64,000 nucleotides of DNA, from positions 2,046,001 through 2,110,000 of the forward strand of contig CAWAGA010000002.1 of the NCBI GenBank assembly GCA_963781665.1. The letters run 5' to 3'. This DNA comes from JAJYIW01 sp963781665. Its GTDB lineage: Bacteria > Chloroflexota > Anaerolineae > Anaerolineales > Anaerolineaceae. Shown one piece after another: positions 54,752 to 61,870 of the stretch (position 1 is its first letter; every line of letters starts with the position of its first letter). Both the position numbers and the translations under genes were made by a program. The notes under the pieces were generated by a model. That model worked only from the letters and a program-made list of their open reading frames with translations. It made no database searches and was not told the origin of the DNA.

Positions 54752-56119
54752 TTGCTGGCATACGTCGTCGTAGATCTTGGTTTTGGCGATTTAGGAAAAG
54801 GCCTTCTGACCGATTTCCTCACCCGGCATTTCAATGCTGGTGTCGTGGTCCGCTATAATGGCGGCGCCCAGGCCGGGCATAACGTCATTGCGCCTGACGG
54901 GCGGCACCATACCTTTTCACAGTTTGGGTCTGGGACGTTCATTCCCGGAGTAAAGACGTTCCTTTCGAAGCATGTAGTTATCCATCCTTCGGCATTATTG
55001 GTCGAGGGAGAACTGCTGGTAAGGAAGGGGGTCCGTGATGCTTTTTCGCGGATCAGGGTCAGCGATGAGGCCCTGGTCATCACGCCTTTCCACCAGGCTG
55101 CCAACCACATCCGTGAAATAGGGCGGGGGGAAAACCGGCACGGCAGCTGCGGGGTTGGGGTGGGCGAAGCGGTCGAAGATGCGCGGTTAAGTGTCGAGGA
55201 CAGCATCCTGGTTGGCGAACTATCCAATCCTTCAAGGCTTCGCCGGAAGCTGTGGTCAATCCGTGAGCGCAAGCGTGCTCAGCTTGCGGGTCTGCATCTG
55301 GATAACCTTCGGGGGGAAGCGTTCGCCAGGGAATGGGGGGTTTTCGAAAGGGACGAAGTCATTGATACCTGGATTGACACGATCGCGCCGTTTGGTGCGC
55401 TTGGCTTGGCGGCGTCAGACTCGGTGCTGCGGCGTTGGCTTGAGCAGTCTGAAACGGTGATTTTTGAGGGCGCTCAGGGAGTCCTATTGGACGCAGACGC
55501 AGGCTTCCACCCATTTACCACCTGGTCATGCTGTACGGCTGAAAACGCTCACGATCTCATCAACGAGATGGCGCCAGGGTCGGACATCTATCAAATCGGC
55601 GTCATGCGGTCCTATGCCGTCCGGCACGGCCCCGGTCCACTGCCGACCGAGACGAGCGAAATTGCACCACTTATTTCGGAACACAACATATACAACGAAT
55701 GGCAGGGTAGTTTGCGTTATGGATGGTTCGACTCCGTTCTGGCTCGGTACGCCCTGGCTGTGTCCCCTGGAGTTGATTGTCTGGCAGTGACTCATATGGA
55801 CGCCCTTTCACGCTTGAGAGCCTGGAAATATTGTATTGGTTATCGTGATGGGCCTGGCACAGGCAGGATTCCTGGCGTCTCTGAGGTTTCTGGCGACTGG
55901 CTGGTAAATTTCCAACTTTCCCGGTTTCTTTCCCTTGAACGACGAGAAAAATTCACCCAATCACTTTTTAAAGTAACACCGGTGCTTGAAATATGTGAAT
56001 CAGATGTCATAGAAGTGCTTCAAAAGATAGAATCCCTCCTCGGCCATCCAGTGGGACTGTATTCAAGCGGCCCCAGTGCAGAGAACGTCACCCTGTTGAA
56101 CGAATTGTCTCGCAGTTAA
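54752..56119 (+). CDS. Divergent adenylosuccinate-synthetase (PurA) paralog
   Basis: A 455-aa PurA-fold enzyme. PurA joins IMP and aspartate with GTP. Retained: Asp in GFGDLGKG (catalytic Asp of GDEGKG), His in AQAGHNV, IFEGAQGVLLD and MRSYAVRHGPGPLPTE. Altered: Glu of GDEGKG is Leu; the guanine-binding TKLD is THMD; the aspartate-binding loop TTGRPRR is EWQGSLR, losing the key Arg. Substrate or nucleotide specificity is therefore probably different from PurA. It starts at TTG, with no ATG possible before the conserved first strand and no clear ribosome-binding site, so it may depend on re-initiation after the VWA stop. Phage PurZ is a precedent for a PurA paralog with altered substrate. Confidence 0.82.
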   Translation: MLAYVVVDLGFGDLGKGLLTDFLTRHFNAGVVVRYNGGAQAGHNVIAPDGRHHTFSQFGSGTFIPGVKTFLSKHVVIHPSALLVEGELLVRKGVRDAFSRIRVSDEALVITPFHQAANHIREIGRGENRHGSCGVGVGEAVEDARLSVEDSILVGELSNPSRLRRKLWSIRERKRAQLAGLHLDNLRGEAFAREWGVFERDEVIDTWIDTIAPFGALGLAASDSVLRRWLEQSETVIFEGAQGVLLDADAGFHPFTTWSCCTAENAHDLINEMAPGSDIYQIGVMRSYAVRHGPGPLPTETSEIAPLISEHNIYNEWQGSLRYGWFDSVLARYALAVSPGVDCLAVTHMDALSRLRAWKYCIGYRDGPGTGRIPGVSEVSGDWLVNFQLSRFLSLERREKFTQSLFKVTPVLEICESDVIEVLQKIESLLGHPVGLYSSGPSAENVTLLNELSRS

Positions 56120-56202
56120 AAATAACCTGTCTTAATTTTTGCTCAATATTCCGAAGGGTATGAGTATTTAGCGGGGAGTGAGAGAATTTACTTTTTTCCA
56201 TA

Positions 56203-56231
56203 TTGCAATTGGGACAAATTTTATCTATAAT
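56203..56231 (+). promoter_or_regulatory. Sigma-70-type promoter in the 56.1-56.5 kb gap
   Basis: TTGCAA (56203-56208), 17-bp spacer, perfect TATAAT (56226-56231). It would give a leader of about 275 nt before the hemerythrin-like gene. The rest of this 394-bp gap is AT-rich with no gene or hairpin recognised. Confidence 0.6.
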
Positions 56232-56513
56232 AGATATATCGGGAATTAGCAACGCGTGGAGATTCAAACCTGCATCGCCTGACAACAGTTATATGAGTTT
56301 ATAACGGCAGGTGTGCAAAACCAAACAAGGATTCCTGTTTCTTTTTTGCTAACTTTAAAAATATTACTTATTGGAAGACAGCGATCAAGAATAACATCCT
56401 TGAGCGAATTTTTTCTTGACCAAGTGTGACCAATAAGGTTGCCTGATGATAGCTGAGTTGGGAAGATATTATTCCTAGTAAACAGACAAATTTATTAATA
56501 GAAAGGTAAATAA

Positions 56514-57188
56514 ATGAACCCCTCTGACATGCCCAAACCTAATATTTCTCGAGATTTGATGCTGATCCATCGGATAATTTCGCGGGGAATGTCAGTAGCT
56601 GTTGAAAAAGGTCAGCAGTATTTACAAAATGGCTTCCCGGATGAGTTGACCCGGCGCGGGTACTCTGATTACGTCAGCTGCTTGGTTTCGATCATCGAAG
56701 CCCACCACCTTACAGAAGATGAAGTGGCTTTTCCGCAATTTGGATTCAAGATTCCAGCAGCTCCCTACCTGCTTTTATCTGCCGATCATCAGAAGATGGC
56801 CGCGATTTTAGAGGATATCAGAGAATCACTCGATCAATTCCTCGCAGGTGACAGCATCTATCCTTTAAACTCGATTATTGCAGGATTGAAACGACTGTTG
56901 GAAATGTGGTTCCCCCATATAGGGATTGAAGAAAGTCACTTCACCGAGGAGAATATTGATCGGGCATTGCCAATAAACGATCAGGTAGAGTTAGCCGGAC
57001 AATTTGCCAGGCACAGCCAGGAACACGCTCATCCGGATTATTTAGTTATCCCGTTTATGCTATTCAATCTATCCCTGCCTGAAAGGAAAGTGTTTTCAAG
57101 GGCGATGCCACCAGTCGTAACTGAACAACTTGTTCCCCAGGTTTGGAAAGAAAAATGGCAGCCCATGGAGCCGTTCTTATTGGTATAG
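56514..57188 (+). CDS. Hemerythrin HHE domain protein
   Basis: A 224-aa four-helix-bundle protein. Iron-ligand candidates follow the hemerythrin pattern: His in LMLIHRIISRG, His pair in IEAHHLTEDEVAFP (with Glu), His in SADHQKM, and HIGIEESHF plus ARHSQEHAHPD at the end. Such proteins bind a di-iron centre and sense or store O2 or NO. GAAAGG precedes the ATG. It is followed 80 nt later by an FAD oxidoreductase gene, possibly co-transcribed. Confidence 0.85.
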   Translation: MNPSDMPKPNISRDLMLIHRIISRGMSVAVEKGQQYLQNGFPDELTRRGYSDYVSCLVSIIEAHHLTEDEVAFPQFGFKIPAAPYLLLSADHQKMAAILEDIRESLDQFLAGDSIYPLNSIIAGLKRLLEMWFPHIGIEESHFTEENIDRALPINDQVELAGQFARHSQEHAHPDYLVIPFMLFNLSLPERKVFSRAMPPVVTEQLVPQVWKEKWQPMEPFLLV

Positions 57189-57268
57189 AACCCCCTTGAG
57201 CGCGGCATGGAGCATGATCCAAATCGATCGCTCCGGATTTACTGGTAAACCCTATGGGAGGATGTATT

Positions 57269-58666
57269 GTGAAACAGAATCAGGCGATTTCTTCTACCGG
57301 CGAAGACAAGGACACATTAGGCCCCTCTATCAACGATTGGGCCAATTTCGTGTCCTTTCAACCCCAGCTTTACTTCAGGCCGCAAGATATAGCCGGCCTC
57401 AAAGGCTTTCTGGCTGCAATGCAGCAGGGGGTATTCCCACAAAAAAACGTGCGCGTGTTGGGCGGCTTACACTCGTGTTCGGAAATCTGTGTTTCGGAGG
57501 CCATTATTGATACGAGCGATTTACCCAGGACGATCGAGTTTGACGCAACGTGCTCGACGGTCACCGTAACGGCAAACTGGCACCTGCATGATTTCCTGAA
57601 TGCGTTAAGTGAAAAAGGAAAATCCATCAGCGCCACGGGCGGCACTGATGAACAAACCTTAGCGGGGTTGATATCGACCAACACGGCTCCGGCTACGCCT
57701 CAAACCGGATTATACGATCTGGTCAACTGGGTCGAATACCTGACGATTGACGAAGATCAGAAATCGGTGGTTGAGAAACAGGTCTCAAGAACTGCCCCGG
57801 AATTTCCGGCTGTTATTGGCTCGTTGGGTGTCGTGGGAATATTAACCAGAGTGCAGTTCAAGCTGGTCGACGAAATCTTCTTCGAAACCATCCAGAAATT
57901 CGTAAAATTGAAGGATGTATTGACCGATCTTGACCGGACCTCCCGAAAGTATGATTTCTGGCGAGTCGATTGGATTCCCGATACAGATGATGGGCTGCTA
58001 TGGGCTGCCAATAAGGTCTCTACAGCCAGCCCGGAGGGCGATTACCCCATCGACCAATCGGAAAATATCCTGGAATTTATTTTTAAGGTGCTGGACAAAT
58101 TGGAATCAGCAGGCCCCAAATTAGATCGGGCCATGCGGTTGGTTTACGAAGGCTTGAAAATTACCTATCAAGAGATAAAAGTCAGCGGACCACTGCGCAA
58201 TATGCTGCCGGTCGACCGGCGCGCCCCGCTGCACGTTGCGATGGCAGAATGGGGTTTTAATCCCAAGGATTTGGATCATCTCCTTGATTGCTGCAAAGAC
58301 TACTTTAAAGAAAATGGATGGCCTAACTTGCCGATTGAAATCGAGCTGACCAAAACCGACAATTATTTCATGTCAGCCTGGAATTGGCCGGGTCTGGACT
58401 ACATCATCAAATTTAATTTTATGTATCTGACCGATATCAGTGGATTGGAACCAGAAAAGAAAGAAATAGTGGACCATCTTCACGGACTTTGGGATTACCT
58501 CATAAAGAACGGGATTGCGTTCAAGGCTCACTGGGGAAAAATAAACTTTATGGATTATGATTTTGTGAATGCTCATTTTGAGTTTAACCGGTTCAAGCCC
58601 CTCATCCGCTTGCTGTTTGTCAACCCCTACCTGGCGGCGAGGTTGTTGCCAGAGACAGCAGCCTGA
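57269..58666 (+). CDS. FAD-binding oxidoreductase, aldonolactone-oxidase type
   Basis: A 465-aa flavoenzyme of the PCMH (VAO) superfamily. N-terminal FAD domain: NWANFVSFQPQ, VRVLGGLHSCSEI with the HS typical of aldonolactone oxidases (where His can carry covalent FAD), SATGGTDEQTLAGLISTNT and PAVIGSLGVVGIL. C-terminal substrate domain ends INFMDYDFVNAHFE, where members of the family carry the HWGK motif (AHWGK is present). GTG 57269 is preferred: GGGAGGA is correctly spaced; ATG 57254 would lie on it. Substrate probably a sugar lactone or alcohol. Confidence 0.82.
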   Translation: MKQNQAISSTGEDKDTLGPSINDWANFVSFQPQLYFRPQDIAGLKGFLAAMQQGVFPQKNVRVLGGLHSCSEICVSEAIIDTSDLPRTIEFDATCSTVTVTANWHLHDFLNALSEKGKSISATGGTDEQTLAGLISTNTAPATPQTGLYDLVNWVEYLTIDEDQKSVVEKQVSRTAPEFPAVIGSLGVVGILTRVQFKLVDEIFFETIQKFVKLKDVLTDLDRTSRKYDFWRVDWIPDTDDGLLWAANKVSTASPEGDYPIDQSENILEFIFKVLDKLESAGPKLDRAMRLVYEGLKITYQEIKVSGPLRNMLPVDRRAPLHVAMAEWGFNPKDLDHLLDCCKDYFKENGWPNLPIEIELTKTDNYFMSAWNWPGLDYIIKFNFMYLTDISGLEPEKKEIVDHLHGLWDYLIKNGIAFKAHWGKINFMDYDFVNAHFEFNRFKPLIRLLFVNPYLAARLLPETAA

Positions 58667-58724
58667 AATCTGTGCCGAGGTAGCTCCATAGCCCAATTTG
58701 ATCATTCCGGATGTCATCCAAGTG

Positions 58725-58733
58725 TGGTATACT
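58725..58733 (+). promoter_or_regulatory. Extended -10 promoter upstream of the DEAD-box gene
   Basis: TGgTATACT is an extended -10 element; the -35 position is weak. Transcription would start near 58740 and run into the terminator at 58797. Confidence 0.45.
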
Positions 58734-58737
58734 CTTC

Positions 58738-58821
58738 GTCCTGGCCCATTGCGGGCCTCCGTTGTAGGGAATTGTTTTGATGTTTTTGGATGATTGCCCG
58801 ACGAAGCGTCGGGTTTTTTTT
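58738..58821 (+). ncRNA. Candidate short RNA or attenuated leader of the DEAD-box gene
   Basis: About 84 nt between an extended -10 promoter and a strong terminator. It has a first hairpin GGCCC/GGGCC (58743-58757), a U-rich single-stranded middle, and the terminator stem. The DEAD-box start lies 113 nt after the T-tract. It may be a free small RNA or a leader where termination sets helicase expression, as cold-regulated helicases are often controlled through long leaders. Confidence 0.5.
58797..58821 (+). terminator. Intrinsic terminator
   Basis: CCCGACG, AAG loop, CGTCGGG (58797-58813), then eight T. A textbook terminator 130 nt after the FAD oxidoreductase stop and upstream of the DEAD-box gene. 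Confidence 0.9.
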
Positions 58822-58933
58822 ATGGCACTGTCCTATCGCTCCGTGAGGAACTGTAGGATTTCATCAGGATGCCAGCCTGGGGTCTTCTGAAGTCATCGAA
58901 ACATTCTTATCTTATTTTTGTTCAGGAGAATTG

Positions 58934-60565
58934 ATGATTTCGGAATTTACCCAATTAAACCTGCACCCGCAGTTAGTGCAGGCTGTTACTGATTACGGCT
59001 TTTTAACCCCCACACCTATACAGGCAGATGTTATTCCGCTCATGCTGGCCGGAGAAGATATTATTGGCCAGGCCCAGACCGGCACTGGAAAGACGGCAGC
59101 TTTCGCTCTTCCCATGATCCATGCCCTTGAGCCCGGCTGCCAGCAGGTCCAGGGGTTGGTGCTGGTTCCCACCCGTGAGCTTGCATTACAGGTAGCCGGT
59201 GCATTTGCGGCTTACGGCAAAAACAACAGCCTGCGTGTGCTGGCAGTCTATGGCGGACAGGCCTATGGCCCGCAAATTGGCCAGCTGCGCCGAGGGGTCG
59301 ACATTGTTGTCGGAACACCTGGCCGTTTGATCGACTTAATCGAGCGGGATGTGCTGGAAATAAGTGCGGTTCGTACGGTTGTCCTCGACGAAGCCGATGA
59401 AATGCTCAGCATGGGTTTCATCGAAGACATCGAAACCATTTTGTCCAAAACACCGGCAGAGCGCCAGACGGCGCTCTTTTCGGCGACACTCCCGACCGCA
59501 ATCCGGCGTCTGGCTGAACGATACATGCATCATCCTCAAGCGGTGACAATCCAGCGCGAGCAAGTTACGCTGGATGCGATCGAACAGCGTTATTACCTGG
59601 TCAACTCTGGGGATAAAACTGCGGCGCTTACTCGCCTTTTTGAGGTCGAAGATGTTAGCAGCGCCTTGATTTTTGTCCGTACCCGGGTGGAAACCGCCGA
59701 TCTGGCTGGCGAGCTGGCGGCACGAAGTTTTCCGGCGGAAGCCCTGAGCGGAGATTTGACCCAGGATGCGCGCGAACGGACGTTGAACCGTTTCCGCCAA
59801 CACCAGATCAAGGTAGTTGTGGCGACCGACGTCGCCGCTCGCGGGCTAGACATCGATGATATCTCCCACGTGTTTAATTTCCAACTTCCTGACGATCCCG
59901 AAATCTACGTCCACCGCATTGGGCGCACCGGAAGGGCCGGGAAGACGGGGATAGCCATCTCTTTAATTTCTCCTGGAGAACGCCGTTTATTGGGTCAGGT
60001 AGAAGCTTTTACTCATAAGAAGATCCAGCGAGCCACACTTCCCAGCGAAGATGATATCCGCACGATCCGGGAGGAAAATTTGGTGCGTAAGGTAGGCGTC
60101 TGGCTGCAGCGCGGACGCTGCCAGCGCGAGCACGCCCTGGCGGAAAAAATGGTTACCGAAGGATACGATCCATTGGATATCGTCGCCGCCGCACTTAAAG
60201 TGGCCCGCGGAGAAGAGAAACAGCGCCCCATTTACCCGGTTGGCGAGGTGATCGAAAGAGCTGCACGAACGTCCAGCCGCAGACCTGACCGTCAGAATTC
60301 CCGTACGCAGTCCAGAGAGACGTCGCATGAACCGGGGATGGTACGTTTGCAGCTCAATATCGGCCGGGAGCATGGATTGAGCCCCAATGAGGTTGTTGGG
60401 ATCATCGCTTCACATGCTGAAATCCCAGGCCGCGTCATCGGGAAGATCAAAATTCAATCCAACCGCTCGTTCGTGGACGTTCCGGAAGAGATGGTTCCCC
60501 AGGTATTGGCGAAGACCCGCGATGTACATATCCACCGCCAGCCAATGCAGCTGCAGGTGGCCTGA
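58934..60565 (+). CDS. DEAD-box ATP-dependent RNA helicase with DbpA-type RNA-binding domain
   Basis: A 543-aa RNA helicase of the DeaD/CsdA type. All core motifs: AQTGTGKT, PTRELA, TPGR, DEAD, SAT, then ATDVAARGLDI and HRIGRTGRAG. After residue 365 a helical region and a low-complexity Arg/Ser linker lead to a C-terminal DbpA-like RNA-binding domain (LNIGREHGLSPNEVVGIIA). Likely role: ribosome assembly or RNA unwinding in cold stress. ATG 58934 is preferred because AGGAG lies 5 nt before it; TTG 58931 precedes directly. Confidence 0.95.
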   Translation: MISEFTQLNLHPQLVQAVTDYGFLTPTPIQADVIPLMLAGEDIIGQAQTGTGKTAAFALPMIHALEPGCQQVQGLVLVPTRELALQVAGAFAAYGKNNSLRVLAVYGGQAYGPQIGQLRRGVDIVVGTPGRLIDLIERDVLEISAVRTVVLDEADEMLSMGFIEDIETILSKTPAERQTALFSATLPTAIRRLAERYMHHPQAVTIQREQVTLDAIEQRYYLVNSGDKTAALTRLFEVEDVSSALIFVRTRVETADLAGELAARSFPAEALSGDLTQDARERTLNRFRQHQIKVVVATDVAARGLDIDDISHVFNFQLPDDPEIYVHRIGRTGRAGKTGIAISLISPGERRLLGQVEAFTHKKIQRATLPSEDDIRTIREENLVRKVGVWLQRGRCQREHALAEKMVTEGYDPLDIVAAALKVARGEEKQRPIYPVGEVIERAARTSSRRPDRQNSRTQSRETSHEPGMVRLQLNIGREHGLSPNEVVGIIASHAEIPGRVIGKIKIQSNRSFVDVPEEMVPQVLAKTRDVHIHRQPMQLQVA

Positions 60566-60584
60566 CTGCAGCAATAAACAGCCT

Positions 60585-60622
60585 ACCCTGATACGATTGG
60601 TTACATGAGTTCGTATTAGGGT
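60585..60622 (+). terminator. Hairpin after the helicase gene
   Basis: ACCCTGATACGA (60585-60596) pairs with TCGTATTAGGGT (60611-60622), one G-U pair, 14-nt loop. Lies 20 nt after the stop and ahead of a second, stronger terminator. Confidence 0.55.
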
Positions 60623-60643
60623 TTGATGAATAGAAGAACGATT

Positions 60644-60671
60644 TGCTCTCCAGCGATGGAGAGCATTTTTT
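60644..60671 (+). terminator. Intrinsic terminator
   Basis: TGCTCTCCA, GCGA loop, TGGAGAGCA (60644-60665), then six T. Perfect 9-bp stem, terminates the helicase transcript. Confidence 0.92.
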
Positions 60672-60750
60672 ACTGGTAAGCCGTAGCTAATACATAATTC
60701 ATCGCATCCGCAGGTAGGACCACGAATGATCTGGGATTACCTTTAATCCA

Positions 60751-61581
60751 TCACGGTTGAACCATCTTTTGGGGGTCGATCGCTGGTTGGCGGGGAGCAA
60801 CCGGCTGCAGTATTTTCCGCCTTTCGGGGGTTAACCTTTCCAACAGCTGGGAGGAGTAAGTGTAGCCGTAGCGAGTATTGCCCCAGACCGGACCGTAACG
60901 ATATATGACCACCCGCCTCTCGCCAGGATTGGTGCGGGTCGAAGCACCATGGGACATAGCATCTACGAACAGGAGCGCATCTCCTTTATTGAGATGAACT
61001 TCGATGGCTCCCTCGACGCTGTCGATTTTCTGGCCTTCATCCCAACCTCGTTTCACACCGGGATGAATAAAGTTTGACTTATGGCTGCCTGGGATAACCA
61101 TCGTCCCACCATCTCCCGGTCCAATATCAGTCAGCGCCAGGAGCAGGTTAACCTGTCCACAGCGGAAATGATTGTTGACGAAGCGGTATTGGCCGCGGAT
61201 GACACCATCTTCGCTGCCGGTATGGAAGGGGAAGTACCCGCCTGTCCGGCGGACTGAAGCGAAGCATTCGTCGATGAACAAGCCTTCAACGTAAGAGTCT
61301 TTTTCACCACAATAGCGCAGCATACGATCGTGCCAGGACGGATGGTCGATCAGTTCTTCAAAGGGCTGACCCCCTTCGACAATATTCTGGAGCTCGATTC
61401 CAGCGTTGCCGTTGTTATCGAAGCGCTGAACGTTGCCGCGCCATTCCAGGTATTGCAAGTCCAGATACGAGTCGATGGCATGGTTGAGCTTATCGATCAG
61501 GTCTGGAGAGATGGCTTTTTTAATAATGATGAACCCGCGTAGGTCAAACAGGTAATCTTGAGTGTCGAATTCGCTGTCCAT
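60751..61581 (-). CDS. Phytanoyl-CoA dioxygenase (PhyH) family protein
   Basis: A 276-aa Fe(II)/2-oxoglutarate dioxygenase. The double-stranded beta-helix shows the pattern GGYFPFHTGSEDG (His-x-Asp-like first ligands), GDGGTMVIPGSHKSN and the distal His in FVDAMSHGAST, with Arg in ERRVVIYRYG for 2-oxoglutarate. The length and DGGTMVIPGSHKS pattern match bacterial members acting on diverse small molecules. ATG 61581 is preferred because AAAGGA lies at workable distance; ATG 61590 also possible. Substrate unknown. Confidence 0.85.
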   Translation of the reverse strand: MDSEFDTQDYLFDLRGFIIIKKAISPDLIDKLNHAIDSYLDLQYLEWRGNVQRFDNNGNAGIELQNIVEGGQPFEELIDHPSWHDRMLRYCGEKDSYVEGLFIDECFASVRRTGGYFPFHTGSEDGVIRGQYRFVNNHFRCGQVNLLLALTDIGPGDGGTMVIPGSHKSNFIHPGVKRGWDEGQKIDSVEGAIEVHLNKGDALLFVDAMSHGASTRTNPGERRVVIYRYGPVWGNTRYGYTYSSQLLERLTPERRKILQPVAPRQPAIDPQKMVQP

Positions 61582-61870
61582 GGTATCCATTCCTTTGATA
61601 AAAGATCGGGAGCATTTTTTCCACCCATAATATACACCATAATATATCATAATAGTCTAAATAACAACCTGCAATTTTTGCTGAGATCCCAGTTTCTTCC
61701 CGCTTCACAAGAATTTCCTGGGATTAATAGACTAATTATACCTAATATATCTACATTCTATAGTATAATTAATATGTCTGTTGATTGTATTATTTGAAAC
61801 GAGCTTTCTAAACAATTATATTTTGGTACATTGACTGCTTTATGGTTTGTAGCAAAAAGGGAAAGGGGCT

